Assembly: GCA_023014485.1 (NCBI GenBank)
Contig: JAJOZX010002710.1
Location: 406,001-470,000, forward strand
Origin: Bathynomus jamesi
Taxonomy: Eukaryota; Arthropoda; Malacostraca; Isopoda; Cirolanidae
Reading direction: 5' to 3'
Length of the DNA stretch: 64,000 bases
Shown: in pieces, positions 8,952 through 19,672 of the stretch
How positions within the stretch are numbered: position 1 is the first letter of the stretch
Layout of the letters: every line of letters begins with the position of its first letter
The notes under the pieces: model-generated
What the model saw: the letters and a program-made list of their open reading frames with translations, nothing else
The model's database searches: none
What the model was told of the DNA's origin: nothing
Translations under genes and position numbers: made by a program

Positions 8952-11900
8952 TATCTATCATTTTTCAGGAAACAAAAGAAACTCAATCAGAATCTACAAA
9001 ACCATCTACAAGTTACAACTTCACAATGGCATTAAGCAAGGAGCTGAGGGAGCTCCGTGGGCGCACAGTTGATATCTCAGAACCTCCACGTACTGTCCAC
9101 AGGCAGGTGTCAACTGGGCCATCTACCAGATCTCTCACTGAAACTTTCCTGGTTGGATACCCTTCAGCTTTTATCAGTGGTTCCCAGCTTCCCACCAACA
9201 GACAGGCGTTCCAGTATTTCCTTAATCTTCAGAATTTACCGGAAAATGCAGGGAGGCCCATGGTTCAAGACATTGCATATGAAACAGTTGAATCTATCAT
9301 CCCATTCTGGCAGATGGCTAGGATCAAGACAATGACCAAGTACAACGCAATGAAGCTCTTCATGAAACTACATGAGAAACATCGTGCTCTGGTGAAAAGC
9401 AAAGGAAGAGCAAGTAACCCTGGAGGAAAAAGAGGAGCATTTGTGCTGGAATTAGACAGCCTGTTCGATATAGGAGCTCCAGATGCAATCCAGGAAATAT
9501 AGAACAACAGACTGTTATCCAGAGAGAAGAAAGATGAGGATATCAGGTTCTACGAAGACCAAAAGACTGAGAGGAAAGGTCATATGTCTGGTCATGACAA
9601 GATTTTTGAGACAAGATCCCTGCAGCAAGCAGCGAGGAATGAAAGACTGCAGCATAGACAAGAACAAGGTAAAACTAATTACTTTGAACGTCACAAAAAG
9701 TTTTAAGTTTTACTCCATTGCGATATTTAGCATGTACTTAACAATTACTCTCTTAACATGTTGTACTATTTTACAGCTGCAGCAGAAAAGAGGCAGTTGT
9801 TCATGTGGATGACATTACCTGGGGTGACTCAACTGACAACGACGCTAACACAGAGGACATGGATTACCATCAGCCTCGTCCTGGATGTTCTCACCATCAA
9901 GACACTGTGACTAGTGTGACTTTGACGTTTCCATGGAAGGTCATGGAATGTGATGTCATCTGCAATACAGCTGATCGTCTTGGTTTATCAGACAATCAAG
10001 TTACTGCCATGGTTTCTGCCACCTTGAAAGCTGGAGGGGCTGATCTGGATAACTTCGTCATCTCAACCTCAACAACACGTCGCAACAGAATGCTGTCCAG
10101 GTATAATATCAGCCAGAGTCACATGTCCAAGTTTTGTGAAAACCCCCCACAGTACGCTGCCTTACACTGGGATGGAAAGTTGCTCAAAGATGTCTTGGGC
10201 AGTGAACCTGGAAGTACCTAGAGACTTTAGCTGTGCTAGTGTCTGGTCCACCTTCATACACTGAAGGAAAGTTATTGGGAGTACCTGTCATCGACAATTC
10301 TTCTGGCACAGCTCAGGCTGAGGCTTCAATGGATTTACTGGAGACATGGGAACTTACGGATAATGTTACTGCCCTTGTTTTTGACACTACATCCAGTAAC
10401 AGTGGAGTTCACAGAGGAGCTGCCAAACTGCTAGAGAAAATGCTGAACAAAAAGGTATTTTATCTGGCCTGTCGACATCTCCTGGAAATCCTAGTAGGAG
10501 CAGTTTGGGAGAAGCTGTTTGGGAAGGTGAAGGGGCCAGATAATCCCTGGTTTGAGCATCTGAAGGATGTTTGGACGGACTTGTCCAAGGAAAACCCAAA
10601 GATGCTGGCTATCAACAGCAAATGGCTGAAGGAAAAGAAGAAGAACAGTGAAGAAATACTCCAAGACATTCTAACAGCAGAAAGGCTTCCAAGAGCCGAC
10701 TACAGGGAAATGGCTGAACTGACAGTCATTGTTCTTGGAGGAACGCCTCCTCGAGGTATTCACTGGAGTCGACCAGGCGCCATTCATCAGGCCAGATGGA
10801 TGGCCAGAAACCTGTACTCCATGAAAATGCTGATGTTTGCAGATCAACTTGAGTACGACGAAGACACTGTATCAAAGCTGGAAAGACTCAACACCTTCCT
10901 TGCGCTGTTCTACACTCCTGTATGGATGATGTCAATGTTTGCTGCAGATGCTCCCGTGAATGATCTAAGTCTAATCCAGGACATATTGAAGTACAAGAAA
11001 ACTGACCCAGAGCTTGCTGATGCAGTACTTAATAAGATGGAAAACCACAAATGGTACCTGACGCAGGAAGTCGTGCCATTTGCCCTGTTCAGCAGTAGAT
11101 TGAGTGACACATTGAAGCACGACATTGCTGCCCAGTTACATGCCACTGAGAAGCAGACAGCTTCAGAACAGGAAAGCCTCTATTCCAGAGAGTCACAGCT
11201 AAGACCACCCTGGTTGATCTCATTGGCCCAGAATCACATTTCCTGCTGGACACACTGAACATTGGATCCGAGTGGCTTCTGGAACCTGTCACGTCTTGGC
11301 CACAGAATGAGGACTACAGAAAAGCGTTGGACTATGTTAAGAATCTGAAAGCGGTGAATGACATTGCTGAACGTGGTGTCAAGATGATGAGCGACTTTGC
11401 AAATGTCATAACAACAGATGCCAAGCAAAGGGACTATCTCCTTCAAGCTGTGGAGTTCAACAGACGCCGCTTTGACAGCTTCAAGAAACAAACTCTCAAC
11501 AACTGACTGTGTAAATGTCATTATGAAATTAATCATCATGTAATGCTTTCACTTCTTGATCGATTAGACTTGTGACAAAATGTTAATCTCAAATTTGTGT
11601 CATGAATAAGGCGCCTTGTCTGCCTTGAGTGTGAGAAAACGAATTTTGTGATATTTCTGAAATCTTTGTATGTACCAATGTGCCATTTCTTGTTCCAAGA
11701 CTATCATAATTGTATAAGTTAGAAAGAGGATTAAAAACACTTTAATTTGGTGCCTATTTTGTTGCTCTATCTTGTTTAGATAAAAAGTTATAGTGCAAAA
11801 CATGATTCAAGGGACCCCGGAACTGGTGCTTTTGGCCGATTTCAAGGCAGAAAACTTAAAACTCCATGCGGCAATGCTTCCCAACAACCTAGGTCAAAAT

Positions 11901-11994
11901 GGTTGTGATTTTCGGCCTTTTCAGGTCAAAAAGCATGGGAAAAAGTACAGAAACCTATGAAAATAAGAAAAAATTGATTTTTGAACAGGGCTAG
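8609..11994 (+). mobile_element. 3.4-kb DNA transposon with ~240-bp inverted repeats, family not recognised
   Basis: Left arm 8609-8848 and right arm 11753-11994 are near-perfect inverted repeats, starting TAGGCCTGTTCAAAAATCAA and TAGCCCTGTTCAAAAATCAA. The flanks are GTGCAGGGG (8600-8608) and GTGCTGGG(C) (from 11995). The host repeat elsewhere reads GGTGCTGGGGCC, so the overlap is a 9-bp target duplication with later point changes. Terminal repeats of this length with a 9-bp duplication resemble Mutator-like elements (inference only). The interior holds one decayed transposase-like gene on the + strand. Confidence 0.8.
8969..11506 (+). pseudogene. Transposase-like gene of an unrecognised family, frameshifted
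   Basis: Coding sequence starts after a splice acceptor (TTTTTCAG ending 8968) and is in frame with ATG 9026. Segments: KELRELRGRTVDISEPPRTV; LVGYPSAFISGSQLP; SLFDIGAPDAIQEI then an in-frame TAG at 9500-9502; a small intron with GT at 9669 and AG at 9776; SATLKAGGADLDNFVIS; a frameshift near 10221; then VFDTTSSNSGVHRGAAKLLE with a YLACRHLLEI segment; TVIVLGGTPPRG and AIHQARWMARNLYSMKMLMF; another frameshift near 11200; and a tail with NDIAERGVKMM and KQRDYLLQAVEFNRRRF, stopping at 11506. The Asp of VFDTT, the CRH and the ARWMA block are shared with the copy at 53.6-55.9 kb, so they are family hallmarks. Location inside the inverted repeats argues for a transposase. I do not recognise the superfamily. 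Inactive copy (one stop, at least two shifts). Confidence 0.75.
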
Positions 11995-12940
11995 TGCTGG
12001 GGCCTTCAGGCCCAGTAATTGGTAGTGGGTGGGGATTGTTGGTCACACATATTTTCGTTCATTACTCATCACCCCGATCCACCATACGAAGTTTGGTCGA
12101 AATCGGTTCAGAAACGTAAATGTTTTTCTTCGGACAGACGGACAGACAGACAGACGCATTTTCGGTGAGTTATAGTAAGAATTATACATATACCTAGCAC
12201 TGTCCGTCTGTCCGCAGTAAAAACTTTTACATTTCTGAACCGATTTCGACCAAACTTCGTATGGTTGATGGGGGTGATGAGTAGTGAGTAATGAACAAAA
12301 ATATATGTGTGACCAGCCCCCCCCCTCCACAATTACTGGACCCGAAGGCCCCATCACCGCCCGTAGGGCCTGTTTAGCGAATTCAGCTCTTTTTAGAGAC
12401 CCAAAAGTTAACAAACGGACGGACAGAATCAAAGCCAGATAGAATCACACAACATGCTTTTATATAGTAGAAGACTAACTGGTTTTGCCCGCGCTGCAAT
12501 GCTTATATGCTAGATAATCAAGTTGTTTTTCATATTTTTGTTTTTTCTGGAGGTAATTTTAGTTTTGTAAAGCTATTTGTATAGTTGTTATACCCAGCAC
12601 TTGCATGGGGTGGGCTGATTGTATTAAATTTTAAGCTCAAGAATTTATGGCTGCGTTCTTTTCAAGAGTTTTATTGACCAAATAATTGAACCGAGAGTAA
12701 TTGGAGTGCCCTGAGGTCGCCCAATTACCCCCAACCCCCGCGAATTACTGGGCCTATCCCCTCCTTACCCTAATTACTGGCAGTACCGCGCTCGTAGGGC
12801 CCCTGTTTAGCTAAAATTCAGCTCTTTTTTAGTGACCCAAAGGATAAACAAACACGGACAGACAGACAGACGGACGGACGGACGGACGGACGGACAGAAT
12901 CACACAAAACTTGCTTTTATGTAGAAGAAAATATGCTCTA
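11995..12940. repeat. Dispersed repeat resumed, including a head-to-head inverted pair
   Basis: Continues the interrupted GTGCTGGG-CCTTCAGGCCCAG block. 12050-12140 and 12190-12310 are inverted copies of the same segment (core TTTGGTCGAAATCGGTTCAG). From 12480 another copy begins with TTTTGCCCGCGCTGC. (GACG)n and (GACA)n tracts end at 12895. Confidence 0.65.
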
Positions 12941-12975
12941 TAGACATGCTATGGCTTTCTCTTTTGTAATTGCAG

Positions 12976-13108
12976 AACTATCAAAGTTAGAGTGTTTTAC
13001 TGGCGTTTGAAAGACAAAGCAAGAAAAACATTTTCCTTCATGAATTGGCACGAAGAATTCGGACCCATTTATGGACTTCCGGCTATTGAATATCCAGACA
13101 TGGTTAAA
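12976..13108 (+). CDS. PIPOX: Second exon of the PIPOX-like oxidase
   Basis: A 133-bp exon preceded by TTTTGTAATTGCAG and followed by GTACGT at 13109. It opens with the base that completes the Arg codon split at 3801 (AG|A), then reads TIKVRVFYWRLKDKARKTFS, FMNWHEEFGPIYGLPAIEYP and DMVK, ending in phase 0. In sarcosine/pipecolate oxidases the matching segment follows the LGIxLPL block and reads R...V.YW..., then IYGLP..EYPG..K before a His-rich segment (family knowledge). The phase match and family order make this exon a real partner of 3614-3801. Nothing recognisable as the following exon appears downstream, so the gene runs past a further long intron or is broken. Confidence 0.78.
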
Positions 13109-13168
13109 GTACGTCCAGAGTCAGTATCAGTTTGGAATTCTGGGAATAAAGGATATAAATATATATAT

Positions 13169-13668
13169 TAGTGGAGGACCGGATGTCCGCATCCGCATAA
13201 TTTTTAACATCCGTATCCGTATCCGCACTTCTGCCTGCGGATTTTATGCGGATATTATCTCTAATAAATTATGCAATTTACAATTAAATTAGCTTATAAA
13301 GTAGCTTATAAGGCCCAGTCATGCACATTTCATGTAAAGTATTAACTATTAATGAACAAACAAATATATAAACCTCAAAATATAAATATCTGGTAACACA
13401 GAAAATTGAATGAAACTTGTTTCATTGAATTTTCTGTGGCTGAAACTCTTGAGAAAGTTATTATTTTTATCATAATGAAAACATTAATATTAATTTTAAT
13501 TATGCATTGCCTGCCATAATAGTAATATCACGAAATTTGAAAAATTATGTCATATATTCATAATTCTATATTATATTGATAGATTAACTAAATATCCGCA
13601 TCCGCGGATATTGAAATTAAAAATCCGCATCCGCAGATGTTGAAAAACTGACATCCGGTCCACCACTA
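13169..13668. mobile_element. hAT-like MITE with TAGTGGWGGACCGGATGTC ends
   Basis: Left end TAGTGGAGGACCGGATGTCC, right end the complement of TAGTGGTGGACCGGATGTCA. Subterminal CCGCATCCGC repeats occur on both sides. It sits in a TA microsatellite, so the target duplication cannot be judged. No coding content. Confidence 0.7.
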
Positions 13669-13684
13669 TATATACAGTATATAT

Positions 13685-13882
13685 AGGCTGACCATACGTA
13701 CCGTTTTGAACGGGACAGTACCGTTTGTTTTATATTTCCTGGCCGTCCCTTCGTTTTAATAAAAATGTCAATTTTGTCCCGGTTTATGTACTTACTTTTT
13801 CATGAATACAGAATATTACATAACCCCCGTCCCTTTTTTGCCATCCCAATGTCCCGTTTTTGTCTCAAGGAAATATGATCAG

Positions 13883-13885
<3 letters not shown>
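13685..13885. mobile_element. Small MITE with AGGCTGACCATA ends
   Basis: About 200 bp; left end AGGCTGACCATACGT, right end the near complement ATATGATCAGCCT. The interior repeats the trinucleotide-poor motif GTCCCGTTTT / GTACCGTTTT several times. Non-coding. Confidence 0.6.

Positions 13886-13925
<40 letters not shown>
13886..13925. repeat. (TA)n microsatellite abutting the LINE 3' end
   Basis: AT alternation that directly joins the TTTTCA-repeat tail of the adjoining non-LTR element, so it may derive from that tail. Confidence 0.85.
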
Positions 13926-13929
<4 letters not shown>

Positions 13930-16855
13930 ATGAAAATGAAAAGGTTTATTGGCAGACTATAGTCCATATGACAAATATTAATACAATGACAGTTCATATA
14001 CTAAGGATAGAAATATATGCAATTGATTAGAAATAATACTGTAATGTCGAAGTTAAGTGGAGCTACAGACAGACGTCTTCGTACTATGAATTCCATAGCT
14101 TAGAAGACAGACGGCAGGACTCATGCATAGCTTGGTTAATTGGGTTCGTTGATTTTTTAATTCTTTGCATTAGACTGTATTGAGCACGTCTTGTTACCTC
14201 CGGGAAGCTCGGGACATTGCGGGTAGCAAACATTTGCGAAGCTGAGCATCTCGGGAGTAATTTATGTAAGAGTCTAAAAGACCTGTTGTACAGCAAATTT
14301 AGGGATCTGCCAGAACCTTTTTTATAATTCACCCCCAGTTGCTGTCCGTATATATTACTGCAGAAAGTACGAAAGAGAGTGTCTTTAGCTTCACTTGTAC
14401 AAAATCGAAAGTTCCTTATGGTCATATTCGCTTTAGCACACAGGCTTCGAGATTGTTTTCTTATATCCGAGTCACCACTCAAGGAGCTGGTAATAGTTTG
14501 ACTCAAATACTTAAACTCTTGCACTTCCTCAATTACTTCACCATTCATTTTAAACCTTATATCAGCTGGCTGATTACAGCTTCTAGGATGAAATTGCATA
14601 ACCTTAGTTTTTGTAACATTAAAAAGAATATCATGTTTCTGCGAATATACTTCGCAGACTTTTAGTAGCCGATCCAGACCTTTAACAGATGAATCTATTA
14701 ACACCATATCATCGGCATAAACTAAGTTATTTATCCTTGTGTTATCTATACAACATCCCACTGTTGCCTCATTAAGTGAAGTAATTAATCCGTCGATATA
14801 CACATTTAACAGCGTAGGGGAGAGCAAGGAGCCTTGTCTCACCCCACAAGAGGAGCCAAAACACTCGGATAGTACATTGCCCCACCTAATGGTGAAAGAT
14901 TGGTGGGAATACCAAAATTTCAATACGTTTAATATGTACATGGGAACCTTCCTGTCTTCTAGTTTTTCAAATAAAATATTGTGGTTCACCCTATCATATG
15001 CCTTACTTATATATAGGAAACAGCTATAAATAGTTGAATTACTGTCAATGTATTTAGATATTGTTTCTTTAAGTACATAGATACACAGGTCAGTTGAGTG
15101 GGACCTTTTAAAACCAAACTGATTAGATGTCCATAGGAAATTTAATCGGAGTAACAAGAGTTTTTCTAGTAATTTCGAGAAGCAGGAAGCGACAGCAATA
15201 CGCCTGTAATTATTGCTGGACAGAATGTCTCCGTACTTATTTTTGACCAGGGGCAAGATATATACCCTCATGAACTCTGCAGGGATATAGCTATGAGCAA
15301 GCATGGCTGATAGGATCAATGATATATGCAGACATACTACGTCATTGGCATATTTTAAGAGCTCATTCGATAAGTTATCTACCCCTGACGCAGAACCAGT
15401 CTTTAACTCTTTAATTAACCTCTTTACTTCAGAAAATGATATCAAAGTATTTTCCCTTGTCCCTCCCACAGTCGTTTCGCTGCAATCTGTCTTAAGATTA
15501 TCCCTACTCACACTGTTTAGAATGTTAGAGTAGTGGTTTTTCCACAGCTTTGCAATTTCATCCTCCCCCGACGGCCCGACACCCAATCGATTGTCAGAGG
15601 GAGGACAGTTATTACACCCGTTTGATTCTTAACAAATTTTCCAAATTTGTTATTATCGTTATTTATGCGAGCTTCACAGGCTTTTGATGCTCGAATAGAC
15701 TCTTCTTCCTGTTTACATCGCCTTATGGCCGACTTATACTGACCCCTACTTCTACACATATTCATGTATACTGGTCCTAATCTGGGTCTACCATGAAAGC
15801 ACCACAAATCGTAGTCATCTTTCGATTCCCTCTTCAGGGGGGCAATAAAATCATTCCATCCAGGAATAATCTTAGTATGATAGTTGTATGATTTAATCAG
15901 GGGGCTTCCTGCTTCTCTTAACAGCGATATTATCTTACTATAATACCTATCTATGAGTTTATAGTGAGAATCATTTGAGCAAGGATTACTCCAGGCAAGA
16001 TGCAAAATTTCTAAATTATTAAAGAGGTGACTTGTTCTGTCTTTGTATTCTATTCTCTGTTGCATATTAACATTGGACCAATCGACGCGATTATTCTTAC
16101 CTATTGAGTTCTTGTTAAGTCGTGTTGCGCATAAATTGGTAAAGTTAATAAATATTTCTAATGGTCTATGATCAGAAAGAAGGAAATCATGCAGAATATG
16201 AACTCTAACAATTCGATCCTTTAGATTATTACTAGTGAGACAATGATCAATCCACCTGGTGGCACCATTCATATCACTAACGTATGTAAAATTACCACTG
16301 TTTACACCTAATACATCTACATCACTTATACTTAAATTGGCCGACTCGCACATGTTATCTGATAATGACTTAATTTTGTACAGCAAATCAATGTATTCAT
16401 CTAGATTACTGCCGTTGTTGTATGGTAAATAGTAGTTTACAATTAATATGCAATCATTGTTCACTTGTAATTCAATGCCTAACAACCTTACATTATCACG
16501 TGTTAAAAATTTTATGTTTTGACAAATTTTTCCTTATTAAGAAAGCAACATTACCAAAAGGCCTACGGTACATTAATTCATCTGACAAGTCTACTGCTGA
16601 TGACGCATGGTACATAAAGTCATCATGGATGGTAGAGAGGAATTTTAGCTCTTGCTTAGGTAGCCAGTGCTCCTGCAGGTGTATCAAATCTGCACTGTCG
16701 CAGATTTTATGAACATCTACAGTTGAATTCCTCACTGACCTTACATTATATGATACTATTTTCAACAAGTTATCCGCCATGACTGATAGAAAATTTATTA
16801 TTAGTAAGATTATTATCATACACAGTACAACTTTCAGGCATTAACGTTAGGGCGC
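13926..16855 (-). mobile_element. Non-LTR retrotransposon (jockey/CR1-like), 5'-truncated
   Basis: Runs on the minus strand. Its 3' end (13926) is a short tandem tail of TTTTCA units, and its 5' limit is an ATT microsatellite near 16856-16880. Contains endonuclease and reverse transcriptase sequence but no ORF1. No target duplication could be defined because both sides are simple repeats. Confidence 0.8.
14084..16819 (-). pseudogene. LINE ORF2: endonuclease plus reverse transcriptase, broken by frameshifts
   Basis: The ATG at 16819 starts an APE-type endonuclease: KIVSYNVRSVRNS, then LIHLQEHWLP. The frame breaks at about 16495 and resumes as LLGIELQVNNDCILIVNYYL, with TYVSDMNGATRWIDHCL and the terminal LLSDHRPLEIF. 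The central segment with the catalytic GDFN is missing, so the nuclease is dead. A second shift at about 15560 leads into a 500-residue open frame with the RT: TGSASGVDNLSNELLKYA, ILPLVKNKYG, SNQFGFKRSHSTDLC, ISKAYDRVNHNILF, GVRQGSLLSPTLLNVYIDGL and the catalytic NNLVYADDMVLIDSS. YADD is intact. The 3' portion has FKYLSQTITSSLSGDSDI. RNase H is not seen. Clade is judged from motif style only. Confidence 0.82.
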
Positions 16856-17805
16856 CTATTATTATTATTATTATTATTGTTATTATTTTGCCTGTTAACA
16901 GATCTCCTGGAAAAGTGAATAAACTCCTATTAATGAATGCTTTGGCCGAGGTCACCAGATCTTTCAGATCAAAGTAATGTTATTAATTAAGTTATTAATT
17001 AGGTTGATTAATAGATTGAGTTTTCTTCTTTTAGTTAACACAAAATAAATTGATTCGAATGATTTATGAATGCGACAGAATTCTTGATTATTTACATTTG
17101 AAATACAGTAATGTGTACACTTGAATTAATGCTGACAATATGACAATTAATAACGCGCGGCAGATTGATAGATTCTTTATATAAAGTTAATTGAGTGATA
17201 TTAAAAGGGCCAATAAGCCCTTGCACGAATGTTTACATGATGGTAATGCGTGGGTCACTAAATGGTTTTCGGAGAGCTGAAGGTGGAGGCGTCGCCTGTC
17301 CTGAGTTTCCCGCGCTGTGACGTCATCATTTTCTCGCCCAGCATGACGTCATCCTTGTCGAGTTTGGTTTGATGAGTTATATCGCATTGTTCATGGCATG
17401 TTGCTAAGGTTTTTTGGAATACGGCTCTGTCAGGTCCAGTTGGCCTCTACTAGTAGTCCTTCTCAAGAGAACGAAGTGAGAGAGATGAGAAGAGACGATT
17501 GATGCAAGCGATAAAAATGTTTCGTTCTGCGGCGTGAAGAGTGAAAATCTTGAAGACGCTCGCAAGGAGAAACGGAGAGAAGAACGTGGCGTGAGGGAGG
17601 AAGCTGAGGCGGGAGGAATGGGGGGGGGGGGGGTTGTGGGAGGGGAGGCAATAACTCAGCTGGTCCACAGGGGATGGAGTTGGGCTAAAACAGGAACGCA
17701 GAGCAAAGGTGGGGAGAAGGGAGGCGACGAGAAGGGGGCTGGGGGAATTGTACGAGTTCAAACGATGCCCGCAGTTTGTCGCGTGTGTAATTCTCCTCGA
17801 TGAAT
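16856..17805. other. Unique-looking sequence next to the BEL/Pao insertion, no gene recognised
   Basis: (ATT)n at 16856-16880, then AT-rich sequence to about 17210, then a more GC-rich stretch. 17460-17760 is purine-rich (GAG/GGA), including an 11-G run. Open frames in it are Arg/Glu/Gly low complexity and I do not call a gene. Together with 30906-31567 this was one continuous locus before the 13.1-kb insertion. Confidence 0.5.
17318..17351. promoter_or_regulatory. Two perfect TGACGTCA (CRE) palindromes
   Basis: TGACGTCA occurs at 17318-17325 and again at 17344-17351, 26 bp apart and in a locally GC-rich stretch. This octamer is the consensus binding site of CREB/ATF bZIP factors (established). 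Whether it drives any promoter here is unknown; no transcription start can be placed. Confidence 0.45.
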
Positions 17806-17810
17806 GCGCT
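17806..17810. repeat. Target-site duplication GCGCT (left)
   Basis: GCGCT directly precedes the outer BEL/Pao element and is repeated directly after it at 30901-30905. Confidence 0.85.
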
Positions 17811-18591
17811 TATGAAAAAACTATATAGGGCTATGGGTTGATTGCCTGATACCCTCATCCGTTGGAAATTTCCAGCAGATTTCAGTGGAGAGTTAAACGA
17901 CAAAAGCCCTATGTTTTTTTGTTAGAGAGTTATGAATATGTAGGTCTTTAAAGGACCTCTTTATATTTAATTGTTTATGGTAATTTTAGCGTCGGGATTT
18001 TAGATGCCTATATGTGAACGAAAAGAAATTGTGCCACCTTATTTTTTTGCTGGGTCTTAGTTTGCTTCGATGTAGGGCGTTACGAACTTTTTCGGTGTAG
18101 GGCCGCCACGATGGAGTTACGCGATGAGTTAACTTGATGTAATAAATATAGGCAGTCTCAATATAAACACTTTTAGGTATAGGCCTATCCTATGTAATTA
18201 TTAAGTTTATTATAAGGAAGTCACTCAGAACTTTAGGGAAGACAAAAGCACATCCTCCCTGTTTAAAGCGTTCGCTGTAACTTAAACAGCCAGCTCCGAG
18301 AGCTTCGCGTTGTATTTTCATTATTTGCTGATTTGGCAAAGTTTTGTTTGGTTACTTCTCTGTGGTAGACTAAACAATAAATTGGGTTTTCTTGTTGCTC
18401 TGTGAGGCTCGATGCAAACATACAGGTTCTTTGTACGTATGGCAATTATTTCATTCCCAATAGGCTATGTCGCCAATCCCGAGGCAATTTTGTATAGATA
18501 TTTAATTCAATTAATTAATAATTTATATTTAATTATGAAATAAAGGTACCACATATGATACCATGTTGTGAGCGCATAAAGTTTTTCCATA
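17811..18591 (-). repeat. Outer BEL/Pao 3' LTR
   Basis: About 781 bp. In element sense it starts TATGGAAAAACT and ends with the near-mirror AGTTTTTTCATA. Same subtype as 30124-30900. It is preceded (in sense) by a C-rich tract (18596-18610 on the complement), not the purine tract usual before a 3' LTR. Confidence 0.85.
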
Positions 18592-18855
18592 TACTGAGGG
18601 GGGGGGGAGAAAAATTTGTATGTTATAGCACAAATTTTTTGACAAGCTGTATAAAACGTAAAAATGGATTAAAAGAATGAAGTAGGAATTTAGGAAGAGA
18701 AAGGTTACTCAAGACCTATTTAAATATAAAAGTTCAAGAGGCTAGTTTCTCAAGTTTAGTTAAAGTTATGTCAATCAGTTTGACCCCCTTTAGGTATAGG
18801 AAATTTATGGAATTAAATTAAAGTTATTTAGAATTTTAACTTTGCTCAATTTGTG
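18592..18855 (-). other. 3' UTR of the outer BEL/Pao element (distal part)
   Basis: Matches, inverted, the sequence between pol stop and 3' LTR of the nested copy (23245-23516). Its part 18691-18855 recurs without indels at 24341-24505 on the far side of the nested element. Confidence 0.75.
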
Positions 18856-19654
18856 TATGGAAAAACTATACGCGCTCACAACATGGTATCATATGTGGTA
18901 CCTTTATTTCATAATTCAATATAAATTATTGAATTAAATATCTATATAAAATTGGCTCGGGATTGGCGACATAGCCTAATGGGAATGAAATGATTGCCAT
19001 ACATACATACATAGAACCCGTATGTAGGCGTCGGGCCTGCATAACCACGAGAAACATTTATTTCACGTGAACAAAATTTTCCATTCGCTAACTCATGTAA
19101 AATACAAGGGAGAAAGAGTCAACAACCTTTGCCAAATCAGCAATTTATACTAAAATATGAAGATATATTAAAGGAGTGGCCTCGGGGCTGTTTATGTGCA
19201 GCGAACGCTTTAAACAGGGAAGATGTGCTTGTGTCTTCCCTAAAGTTCTGAGTGAATTCCTTATGATAAACTACAGGATAGGCCTATACCTTAAAGTGTT
19301 TATATTGTGACTGCCTATATTAATTACATCAAGTTAATTCGTCGCGTAACTCCATCGTGGCGGCCCTACACCGAAAATGATCGTAACGCCCTACATCGAA
19401 GCAAACCAAGGACCCAGCAAAATTAAGGTGGGACAATTTCTTTTCGTTCACATATAGGCATCTAAAATCCCGACGCTAAAATTATCATAATCAATTAAAT
19501 ATAAAGAGGTCCTTTAAAGACCTACATATTCATAACTCTCTAACGAAAAAACATAGGGCTTTTGTCGGTTAACTCTCCACTGAAATCTGCTGGAAATTTC
19601 CAACGGATGAGGGTATCAGGCAATCAACCCATAGCCCTATATAGTTTTTTCACA
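18856..19654 (+). repeat. Nested BEL/Pao 5' LTR
   Basis: 799 bp, TATGGAAAAACTATACGCGC at the start, TATAGTTTTTTCACA at the end. Belongs to a second LTR subtype, shared with 23517-24343 and 35821-36459, having CACGTGAAATAAATGTTTCTC-type sequence in the centre. Confidence 0.85.
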
Positions 19655-19672
19655 TGGTGGCCCGTGTGGGGA
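19655..19672 (+). promoter_or_regulatory. Primer-binding site complementary to tRNA-Ile 3' end
   Basis: TGGTGGCCCGTGTGGGGA begins exactly at the LTR end. Its complement TCCCCACACGGGCCACCA has the CCA tail, an A discriminator and the GGGCC acceptor strand found at the 3' end of tRNA-Ile (recalled from animal tRNA-Ile; isoacceptor to be checked). Priming of minus-strand synthesis is the standard role. Confidence 0.65.

Larger units (their letters stand above)
3802..12975 (+). other. 9.17-kb intron of the oxidase gene, filled with transposable elements
   Basis: GT (3802-3803) to AG (12974-12975). The first stretch, 3802-4244, is AT-rich sequence with no recognised feature. The rest is dispersed repeats, a mariner derivative, a pogo-like MITE and a 3.4-kb transposon, described separately. 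Confidence 0.7.

Noticed and set aside
17534..17803. Arg/Glu/Gly-rich 89-codon open frame as a gene
   Set aside because: Purine-rich low-complexity DNA with no domain, splice or start support.
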